From DIGJ01 sp041739345 (GTDB lineage Bacteria; Bacillota; Clostridia; Lachnospirales; Lachnospiraceae): 64,000 bases of DNA. The DNA lies in NCBI GenBank assembly GCA_041739345.1, contig JBGSNZ010000036.1, forward strand, positions 1 to 64,000, written 5' to 3'. The translations under genes were made by a program, and so were the position numbers. Each line of letters opens with the position of its first letter. The first letter of the stretch is position 1. Below, piece after piece: positions 43,280 to 51,868 of the stretch. The notes under the pieces are model-generated. The model searched no databases and was not told the origin of the DNA. It worked only from the letters and a program-made list of their open reading frames with translations.

Positions 43280-43537
43280 CTATTTACACTTGCTGAAACA
43301 TTTTTCAGCTTCCACTTCAACTAACACAACATCGGGTCCAATTTGGCAAATACAATTGTAATCAATAATATACTCATGATCACGTCCCATAATACCCCAA
43401 ATTTTACATGGACCAGGAATGATAACTTTTTTTATCTGCCCTGTACACACATCAAATTCGATATCTTGTATATATCCTAATTTTTGCCCATCACATACAT
43501 TAATAACTTCTTTATAACTCAATTCACACAGCCTCAT
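43280..43537 (-). CDS. PRC-barrel sporulation protein of the YlmC/YmxH family
   Basis: 85 aa single PRC-barrel domain (MRLCELSYKEVINVCDGQKLGYIQDIEFD... then KKVIIPGPCKIWGIMGRDHEYIIDYNCICQIGPDVVLVE). The family is found almost only in spore-formers next to sigG or dap genes. An AT-rich region with a CATATAT element upstream might be a sigma-E promoter, but I cannot confirm it. The function is unknown. It is divergent from sigG across about 170 bp. Confidence 0.85.
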   Translation of the reverse strand: MRLCELSYKEVINVCDGQKLGYIQDIEFDVCTGQIKKVIIPGPCKIWGIMGRDHEYIIDYNCICQIGPDVVLVEVEAEKCFSKCK

Positions 43538-43708
43538 AAATGTTACTCCTTATTTCTTCTTATAATTTATATATGCGTTTTCATTTACAAAATTATCTCA
43601 ATAAGGAAAATTTTACAATTATTTGACTCGTATAAATAAACAGAATATGTAAATCCTACTCTATGTAGACATTCCGATACTTACTATTCATTTCTTGGAG
43701 GTTCAAAA

Positions 43709-44491
43709 ATGGCTCTGTATAAAGTTGAAATTTGTGGTGTTAATACAGCAAAATTACCACTTTTAGGGAACAAAGAAAAAGAAGAACTTTTTAATCAAGT
43801 AATGGAAGGAAATAAAGAAGCTAGAGAACTTTATATTAAAGGTAACTTAAGACTCGTACTGAGTATTATACAACGTTTTTCAAACAGCAATGAAAATGTG
43901 GATGATTTGTTTCAAATTGGCTGTATTGGACTAATGAAGGCAATAGATAATTTTGATGTAACACAAAATGTCAAGTTTTCAACATACGCCGTCCCAATGA
44001 TAATTGGCGAAATACGTCGTTATCTACGTGATAACAATAGTATTCGCGTTAGCCGATCATTACGAGATATTGCATATAAAGCAATTTATGCAAAAGAAGC
44101 TATGATGAAGCTGTCGGACAAAGAGCCAACCATTGAAGAAATTGCAAAGTCATTGGAAATGAACCCAGAAGATATCGTCTATGCTCTTGATGCAATCCAG
44201 CATCCTTTATCTTTATACGAACCGGTTTATTCCGAAGGTGGCGATACGTTGTATATTATGGATCAAGTAAGTGACAAAAAAAATCGCGAGGATAATTGGG
44301 TAGAAGAAATATCTCTAAATTCAGCTATTAAAAGACTTCCCTTACGTGAAAGTAATATTATAAAACTCCGCTATTTTGAAGGTAAAACACAGATGGAAGT
44401 TGCAGAAGAAATTCATATTTCACAAGCACAGGTTTCAAGGCTTGAAAAATCAGCTTTAAAGAATATGAAAAACTACTTAACTGTTTACTAA
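43709..44491 (+). CDS. sigG: Forespore-specific sigma factor SigG
   Basis: 260 aa; the only plus-strand gene in the window. The opening KVEICGVNTAKLPLL, region 2 (VDDLFQIGCIGLMKAIDNFDVTQNVKFSTYAVPMIIGEIRRYLRDN) and region 4 HTH (QMEVAEEIHISQAQVSRLEKSAL) are diagnostic of sigma-G, active in the engulfed forespore. The ATG follows TTGGAGG. Sigma-F/G-like promoter elements are not clear; a GTATA at 43630-43634 is the best -35-like site. It converges with the MBL gene, whereas in Bacillus it follows sigE co-directionally. Confidence 0.96.
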   Translation: MALYKVEICGVNTAKLPLLGNKEKEELFNQVMEGNKEARELYIKGNLRLVLSIIQRFSNSNENVDDLFQIGCIGLMKAIDNFDVTQNVKFSTYAVPMIIGEIRRYLRDNNSIRVSRSLRDIAYKAIYAKEAMMKLSDKEPTIEEIAKSLEMNPEDIVYALDAIQHPLSLYEPVYSEGGDTLYIMDQVSDKKNREDNWVEEISLNSAIKRLPLRESNIIKLRYFEGKTQMEVAEEIHISQAQVSRLEKSALKNMKNYLTVY

Positions 44492-44524
44492 AACTGTACT
44501 GTGATAAAAACAGTAAAATATATT

Positions 44525-44577
44525 GGTTTTGAATTTAACTAATTTGAGGAAATTTGAAATTATTTAAATTCAAATCC
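44525..44577. terminator. Inverted repeat between convergent sigG and the MBL gene
   Basis: Arms 44525-44538 and 44564-44577 pair over 14 bp with one mismatch around a 25-nt loop. It lies between two convergent stop codons. T tracts are poor, so termination is likely but not certain. Confidence 0.4.
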
Positions 44578-44582
44578 AATTC

Positions 44583-45221
44583 CTATTTTACCCATTTACG
44601 ATTCATAACAGGATTTCCATGTCCAAAGTGAATTTTTTTCTCTGAATAATTTTGGATTTTTTTTGCGCTTAAAAGCATTTTTTCTCTATTTTCAAACAGC
44701 AAAGAAACTGAAGGGATAAATATGTGCATAAGCGCATCCCCTACTATTAAATCTTTTTTTCCAACCTTTATACCAATGGAGCCTTCCGTATGGCCAGGTA
44801 GTTCTATCACAGTTGCATCAATACCATATTTCAAAAGGCTTTCCCCATTTTCTAGAAATACATTTGGTTCAAACTCGTCAATTTTTTTATTTTTTGCACT
44901 TAATATCGAAAAGAAGCGTACAATATTGCCTAGAATCCCTACCGCTTTCATCGGCCTACATAAATTATCCTTCAGTAATGCGATGTCTTTTTTATTTATT
45001 GCTATTGGTGCATTTAGCTGCTTTGAAAGCTCCATTGCATTTTGTACATGATCTATATGTCCATGGGTTAATACGATTAAAGTAATCGTATATTCTTCGC
45101 ACGCCTTTAAAATAGATTTTTTCCTATTTTTCATTCCTGTGTCAATTAAAACTGCCTTTTCTTTATTCGTAATTAAATAGCAGTTTGAACCGCCACCTTT
45201 TATTCTCTTAATAATTGCCAT
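44583..45221 (-). CDS. MBL-fold metallo-hydrolase
   Basis: 212 aa metallo-beta-lactamase fold. The metal-binding signature THGHIDHV lies near residue 52, followed by the later His/Asp ligands in LPGHTEGSIGI and IVGDAL, and HFGHGNP near the end. Substrate unknown; the family includes glyoxalase II-like and many uncharacterised enzymes. The ATG at 45219-45221 follows GGAG; the frame to 45242 lacks a site. It has its own promoter and is inserted between sigE and sigG, facing sigG. Confidence 0.85.
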   Translation of the reverse strand: MAIIKRIKGGGSNCYLITNKEKAVLIDTGMKNRKKSILKACEEYTITLIVLTHGHIDHVQNAMELSKQLNAPIAINKKDIALLKDNLCRPMKAVGILGNIVRFFSILSAKNKKIDEFEPNVFLENGESLLKYGIDATVIELPGHTEGSIGIKVGKKDLIVGDALMHIFIPSVSLLFENREKMLLSAKKIQNYSEKKIHFGHGNPVMNRKWVK

Positions 45222-45257
45222 ATTTATTCTCCATTTCATCAAAGTTCATTTTAAATT

Positions 45258-45286
45258 ATTTTAACACAAATAATATATAGCAGCAA
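45258..45286 (-). promoter_or_regulatory. Sigma-A promoter of the MBL-fold gene
   Basis: TTGCTG (45281-45286), 17-bp spacer, TAAAAT (45258-45263), about 37 bp before the ATG. Confidence 0.5.
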
Positions 45287-45350
45287 TCTGGCAAATCTTA
45301 TTATTTTATAAATTTAAATGCTGTTATTGATAGCTCCTTTGGGGGACTAA

Positions 45351-45422
45351 AAATAAAAATAAGAGAAACACTTCATCTATCAAGACTTCATTTCTATCCC
45401 GATAAAGTGAAGTGCATCTCTT
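45351..45422 (-). terminator. Terminator of spoIIGA-sigE
   Basis: Arms 45361-45375 and 45408-45422 pair with a 2-bp internal mismatch. On the minus strand TTATTTTTATTTTT follows. It starts about 22 bp past the sigE stop. Confidence 0.75.
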
Positions 45423-45444
45423 GCAATCAATGAATACATAGGCT

Positions 45445-46188
45445 TTAAGCTTCAAGCCGTATCATCTCTTTTTTCAGTCTTTTAATAATTTTCTTTTCAA
45501 GCCTTGATATATATGACTGTGAAATCCCCAGATAATCAGCCACTTCCTTTTGTGTACGCTCATTTCCGTCAACGGTATTTAATCCAAATCGCAGCTTAAT
45601 GATGATTCGCTCTCGATCGGAAAGCTTTTCAAGTGCCTTATTTAGCAACGCCTTGTCAACTTCATCTTCTAAATTCTTATAAATAACATCTTCTTCTGTT
45701 CCGAGTATATCAGATAATAGGAGTTCATTTCCATCCCAGTCAACATTAAGGGGTTCGTCAATGGAGACTTCCATTTTTGTCTTATTATTTCGTCTTAAAT
45801 ACATTAAAATTTCATTTTCTATACAGCGTGAAGCATATGTAGCTAGTTTAATATTCTTATCTGGATTAAATGTGTGAATAGCTTTAATTAACCCAATTGT
45901 ACCGATCGAAATTAAATCTTCTACTCCAATCCCAGTATTATCAAACTTCTTTGCTATGTAGACAACCAACCTAAGGTTATGTTCCACTAATACAGATTTT
46001 GCCTCGTCATCACGAGTTGTACCTAACAATTGTATCATTTCCCACTCTTTGTCTGATTCTAGTGGAGCTGGAAGTACCTCTGCACCTCCAATGTAATGAA
46101 TATCCCCTTTTGTATCTCCTAAAACATGACGAAAGTCCGGAATAATCCGAAATTGGAATTTATTTGGTATCGAAATTTTAATTAACAT
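45445..46188 (-). CDS. sigE: Mother-cell sigma factor SigE (pro-sigma-E)
   Basis: 247 aa. The first about 30 residues form a pro-sequence with the YIGG element near the expected SpoIIGA cleavage site. Region 2 (GVEDLISIGTIGLIKAIHTFNPDKNIKLATYASRCIENEILMYLRR) and region 4 (KEVADYLGISQSYISRLEKKI) are typical of sigma-E, which is activated in the mother cell after septation. It lies 38 bp after spoIIGA, its processing protease, and ends at a terminator. Confidence 0.96.
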   Translation of the reverse strand: MLIKISIPNKFQFRIIPDFRHVLGDTKGDIHYIGGAEVLPAPLESDKEWEMIQLLGTTRDDEAKSVLVEHNLRLVVYIAKKFDNTGIGVEDLISIGTIGLIKAIHTFNPDKNIKLATYASRCIENEILMYLRRNNKTKMEVSIDEPLNVDWDGNELLLSDILGTEEDVIYKNLEDEVDKALLNKALEKLSDRERIIIKLRFGLNTVDGNERTQKEVADYLGISQSYISRLEKKIIKRLKKEMIRLEA

Positions 46189-46226
46189 GAAATGCTCCCC
46201 TTCTTTATTCGATTACGTATTTATTT

Positions 46227-47003
46227 TTATGCTTTCATATGATCCTCATGTAATATAAATTGATATTGACTTTTTACTGATAGTGTTTCTCTCGCTACCG
46301 CTACCAGAACATTTTTTTTTGAAATTGTATTATTTTCTTTATGAATGACTAATTCATCTACTTTAATTGCCGGTATCAAACCATGTTCCTTTCCCAACGA
46401 ATGATATGGTATCCAAATGACTTTTTGCGCTTCTACCATTTCATATATTTTTTCCATTTCGCGGTATTCCCCAATCATAACCGGACGATGAAAAAAAGGA
46501 TCATATAAACAATTCCCCGTATCTAACAAAGCAATACCCGTGACTTTCAATTCTCCTAACCTTAAGTCAATCGAGTACAAATTCTTCAAAATTCTAGTTT
46601 GTATCAAGAAGCGATCTGCCCCTTTTTCTATGCATAAGGTAAGTACGAATATAAAAAGCAAAAGTTGCCAGATATGCTTCATTACAATACCTTGTTCCTG
46701 CAAGAAATATATGCACCCCCCAACCATTACGTTTAGTATATAAAAATATACTGTCATTTTTATTGTTTCCGTTTTTTTCATCCTCGGAAATGTAATGATT
46801 ATCACCAAAAGCGCGATGAGTATCGAAGGGATTGGTATCTTGAATACTTTTAAAACGGCACCGATTCCTCCCAAAAAGCTTGCAAATAATTGACGGCATC
46901 TGCATTTTTTCTTTTTTAAAAGGATTCCCAAAACACGGAGTAATAGGTAATCAATGCATATATTTAATATAAAATAAATATCTATGTATACAACGTATCC
47001 CAA
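46227..47003 (-). CDS. spoIIGA: Sigma-E processing peptidase SpoIIGA
   Basis: 258 aa. Five hydrophobic segments in the N-terminal half (about 5-140) are followed by an aspartic-protease-like domain with the motif ALLDTGNCLYDPF (about residue 158-170). It cleaves pro-sigma-E after a signal from SpoIIR in the forespore. It starts at TTG (47001-47003); an in-frame TGA lies two codons upstream and GGAGG is 6 nt away, so no alternative ATG is available. Co-transcribed with sigE behind a Spo0A-type promoter. Confidence 0.93.
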   Translation of the reverse strand: MGYVVYIDIYFILNICIDYLLLRVLGILLKKKKCRCRQLFASFLGGIGAVLKVFKIPIPSILIALLVIIITFPRMKKTETIKMTVYFYILNVMVGGCIYFLQEQGIVMKHIWQLLLFIFVLTLCIEKGADRFLIQTRILKNLYSIDLRLGELKVTGIALLDTGNCLYDPFFHRPVMIGEYREMEKIYEMVEAQKVIWIPYHSLGKEHGLIPAIKVDELVIHKENNTISKKNVLVAVARETLSVKSQYQFILHEDHMKA

Positions 47004-47031
47004 CCTTCACCTCCATCATGAGGATAGATAT

Positions 47032-47096
47032 AGTATAGCTAACTTCTTTTGCATAACTTGTCAAATTATAAAGGAAAATTCTTAAAATTTGTCCCC
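47032..47096 (-). promoter_or_regulatory. spoIIG-type promoter with wide spacing and 0A boxes
   Basis: TTGACA (47059-47064) is 21 bp from TATACT (47032-47037), with nothing -35-like at 17 bp. A 0A-box match (CTTGTCAAA, 47057-47065, 8 of 9 to TTTGTCRAA) overlaps the -35. A partial second box (TTTGTCCCC) lies at 47088-47096, 31 bp away in the same orientation. This is the layout of the B. subtilis spoIIG promoter (22-bp spacing, Spo0A activation). Confidence 0.7.
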
Positions 47097-47156
47097 ATAA
47101 ATCTTCCAAATTCCCTTTTCATTAAAATTCATTTTCTATAATTTGTACTATTTAAG

Positions 47157-47200
47157 GGCAAAAAAATAGAGTGATTACAAATTTCCAATTGTAATCACTC
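47157..47200 (-). terminator. Terminator of ftsZ
   Basis: A perfect 12-bp stem (47169-47180 with 47189-47200) has an 8-nt loop. TATTTTTTT follows on the minus strand. It starts about 14 bp past the ftsZ stop. Confidence 0.92.
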
Positions 47201-47213
47201 ATGTATTTATGTT

Positions 47214-48410
47214 CTATTTATGTCGATTCTTCTGTAAAAATTCTGGAATCTTAATTCCGCCATGGTCTTCTAAATCTAACGAATCAGCCATTGTTTTTTG
47301 GGCAGTCGATTGCTTTTGTTGTGGAACACTCGTCTGTATTGTAGGTTTTGACATTGTCTGTTGTCCCATCTGCATTGATCTTGTTGGATTATAGTTAAAG
47401 TTTGTTTTCTGTGTTGGTTGGCTCAAAAAGCTTGGTGTTTTCACTGTACTACCTGTGTCAGACGACTCAAGACCAGTTGCAATAACAGTAATGGAGGCGA
47501 TATCTGGAGTTGATTCATCAAACATCGCACCAAAAATAATATTTGCAGATTCACCAGCTAATTCTTGAACAAAAGTAGCTGCTTCATTTGCTTCTATCAA
47601 GCTAATATCTCCCGAAATATTAATAATTACATGTGATGCTCCTGCAATGGTAGTTTCAAGTAAAGGACTTGTAATAGCCTGTTGAACAGCATCAATACAC
47701 TTATCATCCCCTCTTCCAACACCAATTCCAATATGAGCAACACCCTTGTCCTTCATTACAGTCTGAACATCTGCAAAGTCAAGGTTTATGAGTCCTGGCA
47801 CATTAATTAAATCCGTAATACCCTGAACTCCTTGCTGTAATACCTCATCCGCCTTACGAAGTGCATCAGGCATGGTTGTCCTACGATCAACAATTTCTAA
47901 TAAACGGTCATTTGGAATAACAATTAAGGTATCTACATGCTCTTTCAATTTTTCAATACCGCCAATTGCATTATTCATTCTCGCTCTTGCTTCAAATTTA
48001 AAAGGCTTTGTAACGATACCAACCGTTAAAATACCCATATCCTTGGCAATTTGAGCTACAACTGGTGCTGCACCAGTTCCAGTACCACCGCCCATTCCAC
48101 AAGTTACAAAAACCATATCGGAACCTTTAATGATATCGACTAATTCATCACTGCTTTCTTCTGCTGCTTTCTCACCAATTTCAGGTTGTGCTCCTGCACC
48201 TAAGCCTTTTGTAAGTTTTTCTCCTATTTGAATGCATGTAGGTGCTTTACAGTTTTTCAAATGTTGCTTGTCCGTATTTACGCAAATAAATTCTACACCT
48301 GCTATATTTTCCTCTATCATTCGATTTACTGCATTATTACCTGCCCCGCCAACTCCTATTACAAGAATTTTTGCAGTAGAATCTGATTCGTTTGTTCTTA
48401 TTTCAAGCAA
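47214..48410 (-). CDS. ftsZ: Cell division GTPase FtsZ
   Basis: 398 aa tubulin-like GTPase forming the Z ring. Conserved motifs are VIGVGGAGNNAVNRM, the tubulin signature GGGTGTGAAPVVAQIAK (about 103-119) and the T7 loop region NLDFADVQTVM. The C-terminal linker is Gln-rich and the tail ends LEDHGGIKIPEFLQKNRHK, the usual partner-binding peptide. Start is TTG (48408-48410) with GGAGG 7 nt upstream. It has its own promoter and terminator. Confidence 0.98.
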   Translation of the reverse strand: MLEIRTNESDSTAKILVIGVGGAGNNAVNRMIEENIAGVEFICVNTDKQHLKNCKAPTCIQIGEKLTKGLGAGAQPEIGEKAAEESSDELVDIIKGSDMVFVTCGMGGGTGTGAAPVVAQIAKDMGILTVGIVTKPFKFEARARMNNAIGGIEKLKEHVDTLIVIPNDRLLEIVDRRTTMPDALRKADEVLQQGVQGITDLINVPGLINLDFADVQTVMKDKGVAHIGIGVGRGDDKCIDAVQQAITSPLLETTIAGASHVIINISGDISLIEANEAATFVQELAGESANIIFGAMFDESTPDIASITVIATGLESSDTGSTVKTPSFLSQPTQKTNFNYNPTRSMQMGQQTMSKPTIQTSVPQQKQSTAQKTMADSLDLEDHGGIKIPEFLQKNRHK

Positions 48411-48539
48411 GGTTATTCCTCCTTTATTCTTCGCTTATATTTATTTAAAATCACTGATATTCGTAACTAATCATCCATTATGTAGGCCAAATTTCCTATT
48501 CATCACAACATATGGTAATGGTACACATTGTTATAATCT

Positions 48540-48568
48540 ATAATATAGTTTTTTAGTAGAATAATCAA
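48540..48568 (-). promoter_or_regulatory. Sigma-A promoter of ftsZ
   Basis: TTGATT (48563-48568), 17-bp spacer, TATTAT (48540-48545), giving an untranslated leader of about 120 nt. Confidence 0.55.
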
Positions 48569-48595
48569 CCCTAATTTTACGTTTTTGCTTATTTT

Positions 48596-49315
48596 TTATG
48601 ATTGCAATCGAAATATTACATTATCTCCTGTCTGATAATTTTCCATATTAACACTACCCTTTAAATTCTGTTTTAAAGCAGTCGGTAAAATCTCCGATAA
48701 AGCCGCAATCGGCTCATCGTAGAACTCACGCTTTCCAAGATATATTTTAATATCATCAACCCTTAATGAAACTTCATTTTTACTGTTAAAATGAATCTTA
48801 TCTATGGTTAATTTATAACGGCTGATTATCTGGGAAATATCTAAAATACTCGTAAAAATCTCTTTTTCTTCCACTTGAAGCGGTTCATAAATTTTAAATC
48901 CAGTAAAGGTTAGACCTGAAATACATGGTATGCCTTCTATTGCTTCATCTGTAGTTCCAAGAATCACTCCATCTTTATCAAAATACAAATATTGACTCAT
49001 GTACTTGACACATGCAATCAATGACTTTTCATATACTCGAATGGTAATTTCATGATTGTTTACACGTTTCACTGTAACTTTCTCAATATATGGTAATTCT
49101 TTTAATCCAAAATATCTTGCTTTTAAATAAAAAAGCATCGAATTTTTACTTTCAATTCCAGTTAATAGGCTCGATTTGATTTCTGCTTCAGAATAATACT
49201 GGCACCCCTTCACATTTACTGTATTGATGTGATTATAGAGGTGAAAAAACGAAATAACGCCTCCTAACACAAGAACTAAAATTAGGATTCGTTTTCCTTT
49301 TTTATTTTTTTCCAT
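48596..49315 (-). CDS. ftsQ: Cell division protein DivIB/FtsQ
   Basis: 239 aa. A short basic cytoplasmic start, one membrane helix (about 9-27), a POTRA domain (VNVKGCQYYSEAEIKSSLL..., about 33-100) and a beta domain. DivIB/FtsQ links the divisome and stabilises FtsL. It starts 6 bp after ftsW, with no murG between as many cluster versions have. Confidence 0.9.
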   Translation of the reverse strand: MEKNKKGKRILILVLVLGGVISFFHLYNHINTVNVKGCQYYSEAEIKSSLLTGIESKNSMLFYLKARYFGLKELPYIEKVTVKRVNNHEITIRVYEKSLIACVKYMSQYLYFDKDGVILGTTDEAIEGIPCISGLTFTGFKIYEPLQVEEKEIFTSILDISQIISRYKLTIDKIHFNSKNEVSLRVDDIKIYLGKREFYDEPIAALSEILPTALKQNLKGSVNMENYQTGDNVIFRLQS

Positions 49316-49321
49316 AAGTCG

Positions 49322-50473
49322 CTACCTCTCGTATCGAATTTGATTAGACACACTAAGCACCAATCCAATCTCCGCTAGAAGTACTGCTACTGAAGTTCCT
49401 CCATAGCTTATAAATGGTAACGGGATTCCAGTAGATGGAATCGAATTAGTAACTACCGCGACATTAATGATTACCTGTGATGCAATGTGTATCAATACAC
49501 CTGCGCACACTAAGCCACCAAATAAATTAGGTGAATTAATGGAAATAATGAACAATCTCCATATTAAAAGCACAAATAATATCAATACGGTTACTGCTCC
49601 AAACAATCCCAGTTCTTCACAAATGATAGAAAAAATCATATCATTTTGGGCTTCCGGAACATAGCCAAGCTTTTGCATACTTCCACCGAGTCCTTTGCCA
49701 GTCAGGCCACCAGAAGCAATTGCATAAAGTCCCTGTAAGATCTGAAAGGCATCCTCGTTTGTTTCTACATTTAGCCAAATGTCAAATCGATTCAAACGAA
49801 AGGCTTCACCAAATAGCAAAAACAAAGCAAATGCACCTACCATTATCATAATAGCAATAACAAAATATCCCTTTTTCTTACTGGCTACAAAACAGATACC
49901 ACCCATTATTAAACATATAATAATAGCAGTGCTCATATTTTCTTTACCGATTAAAATAATCAATGGTGATATGTAAATTGCTACTCTCATAAATCCAGAA
50001 AATTTGCTAATTGCTTTTGGTGATAAATATATTAGATACGATACAAATAAGATTACTGCTACCTTTGACAAATCGGAAGGCTGAAAGGTACCAAGTTTTC
50101 CCAAGCTAATCCACCGCTTTTTATAGTTAATCTCCATACCAAATATAAGTACATAGATTTGCAATGCAATTGCTACAAAATAAATCAAAGTTGCAAACCT
50201 GATTTTTAATCCAGGAAGTTTCGCTAGAAAAATCCGGTAATCAATCTTTGATATAATAAGCATACCTATTACGCCTAATATGGCACTGACTCCTTGACGC
50301 TTTAAATAATACATCGAATCACCTTTAGCAATCTGTGCCGTGTAAGAACTCGTGCTGTATATCATAACCAGTCCAAAAGCGACTAAAAACAGGGTCAAGA
50401 ATAACAGGCTATAATCATAATAGCCACCTCTTACATAATTATCCTTGCGTGATGGTTTTTCTACCCTACCCAT
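49322..50473 (-). CDS. ftsW: Lipid II polymerase FtsW (SEDS family)
   Basis: 383 aa polytopic SEDS protein with about ten membrane segments, IYSTSSYTA early, KRWISLGKLGTFQPSDLSKV in the middle and the PLPFISYGGTSVAVLLAEIG signature near the end. It polymerises septal peptidoglycan with a class B PBP. SpoVE is a close alternative and the two cannot be separated by sequence alone; the division cluster supports FtsW. It lies 18 bp after murD. Confidence 0.92.
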   Translation of the reverse strand: MGRVEKPSRKDNYVRGGYYDYSLLFLTLFLVAFGLVMIYSTSSYTAQIAKGDSMYYLKRQGVSAILGVIGMLIISKIDYRIFLAKLPGLKIRFATLIYFVAIALQIYVLIFGMEINYKKRWISLGKLGTFQPSDLSKVAVILFVSYLIYLSPKAISKFSGFMRVAIYISPLIILIGKENMSTAIIICLIMGGICFVASKKKGYFVIAIMIMVGAFALFLLFGEAFRLNRFDIWLNVETNEDAFQILQGLYAIASGGLTGKGLGGSMQKLGYVPEAQNDMIFSIICEELGLFGAVTVLILFVLLIWRLFIISINSPNLFGGLVCAGVLIHIASQVIINVAVVTNSIPSTGIPLPFISYGGTSVAVLLAEIGLVLSVSNQIRYER

Positions 50474-50491
50474 TTATCCACTCTCCGGTCA

Positions 50492-51850
50492 CTATAATTG
50501 TTTTACATATTCTTTAAACTGTCTACCACGTTCTTCGTAGTTTTTAAACATACCCCAGCTTGCACATGCTGGTGAAAGTAAAACAGCATCGCCTGGTACC
50601 GCTTTTTCATGAGCTACTTTAACTGCTTCTTCTAAGCTGTCTACCATGATTATGTTTTCAAATCCACACTCTTTTGCCTGTATCGCAATTTTTTCTTGTG
50701 TTGCACCTAGCAACACAAGATATTTTACTTTACCATCAAATGAATCGATCCATTCTTTATAATCAGAGCCCTTATCATATCCTCCACCAATCAAAACGGT
50801 TGGCGCAATCATAGCTTGAATTCCTTTAATTGCAGCATCTGGATTGGTTCCCTTGGAATCATTATAATAAATAACGCCTCCTACTTCATCAACATATTCG
50901 ATTCTGTGTTCTACCGATGTAAATTTCATAACAGCTTCACGAATTGATTCCATCGGTACCCCAATATGTGCAGAAATAGCAATCGCAGCCATTACATTTT
51001 CATAGTTATGCATACCTAACAACTTAAGATCTTTAATATTACAAACAATTTCTTCTTTTCTATTCTCGCGATAAATGAAGTTACCCTCTTTATCCAAAAA
51101 GATACCTTCCTCTAATTCATGCTTACTACTAAAATAAAAGACTTTAGGTCTTAAATCTTGTGCCATTTTACGAAGAATTGGATCTTCATAATTAAGCACA
51201 CAGGTGTCATGAATTCCCTGATTCATAGCAATCCGTTTCTTTGCCTCTATATATTTTTCCATGGTATGATGGCGATTTAAATGATCCGGAGTAATATTTA
51301 GAATTGCACTTACTTCAGGTCGAAACTCACGAACAGTTTCTAATTGAAAACTACTCATTTCCGCAACGGTAATTGTGCTTCCCTTTGTATTTAATACCAT
51401 ATCTGTATAAGGAATTCCTATATTGCCTACAACGTATACCGATACGTAGTAGTTTTTCATAATTTCACCAACTAACGCTGTTGTTGTTGTTTTTCCATTT
51501 GTTCCAGTAATTGCGGCCATTTTCCCTTTGCTATACTGATACGCAAGTTCTATCTCACCCCAAATCGGAATACCTGCATTTTTCATTTCTATAATATATG
51601 GTAAGTCCGTTGGAACCCCAGGGCTTAAAACTACTAATCCAATTTCTTTTAAAAGATTACTAGGGAGCTCGCCAACTACAATCTGAATCATAAGATTCTT
51701 TGGTAATTTATCTTTAATATTCTGTTTTGATAAGCTTTCATTCCCATCCTGTAGAATAATGTCTGCACCCTCATTCGATAATAATTTAACTGCAGCAATT
51801 CCACTTATTCCACTTCCTACAACTAGTACTTTTTTACCAACTAAATCCAT
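50492..51850 (-). CDS. murD: UDP-N-acetylmuramoyl-L-alanine:D-glutamate ligase MurD
   Basis: 452 aa Mur ligase that adds D-Glu to UDP-MurNAc-L-Ala in the cytoplasm. The N-terminal Rossmann segment (VLVVGSGISGIAAVKLL), the ATP site AITGTNGKTTTTALVGEI (about 115-132), ILNITPDHLNRHH and the C-terminal LLSPACASWGMFKNYEERG block are complete. It starts 18 bp after mraY. Confidence 0.97.
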   Translation of the reverse strand: MDLVGKKVLVVGSGISGIAAVKLLSNEGADIILQDGNESLSKQNIKDKLPKNLMIQIVVGELPSNLLKEIGLVVLSPGVPTDLPYIIEMKNAGIPIWGEIELAYQYSKGKMAAITGTNGKTTTTALVGEIMKNYYVSVYVVGNIGIPYTDMVLNTKGSTITVAEMSSFQLETVREFRPEVSAILNITPDHLNRHHTMEKYIEAKKRIAMNQGIHDTCVLNYEDPILRKMAQDLRPKVFYFSSKHELEEGIFLDKEGNFIYRENRKEEIVCNIKDLKLLGMHNYENVMAAIAISAHIGVPMESIREAVMKFTSVEHRIEYVDEVGGVIYYNDSKGTNPDAAIKGIQAMIAPTVLIGGGYDKGSDYKEWIDSFDGKVKYLVLLGATQEKIAIQAKECGFENIIMVDSLEEAVKVAHEKAVPGDAVLLSPACASWGMFKNYEERGRQFKEYVKQL

Positions 51851-51868
51851 TTTCTACCTCCTTACTGC

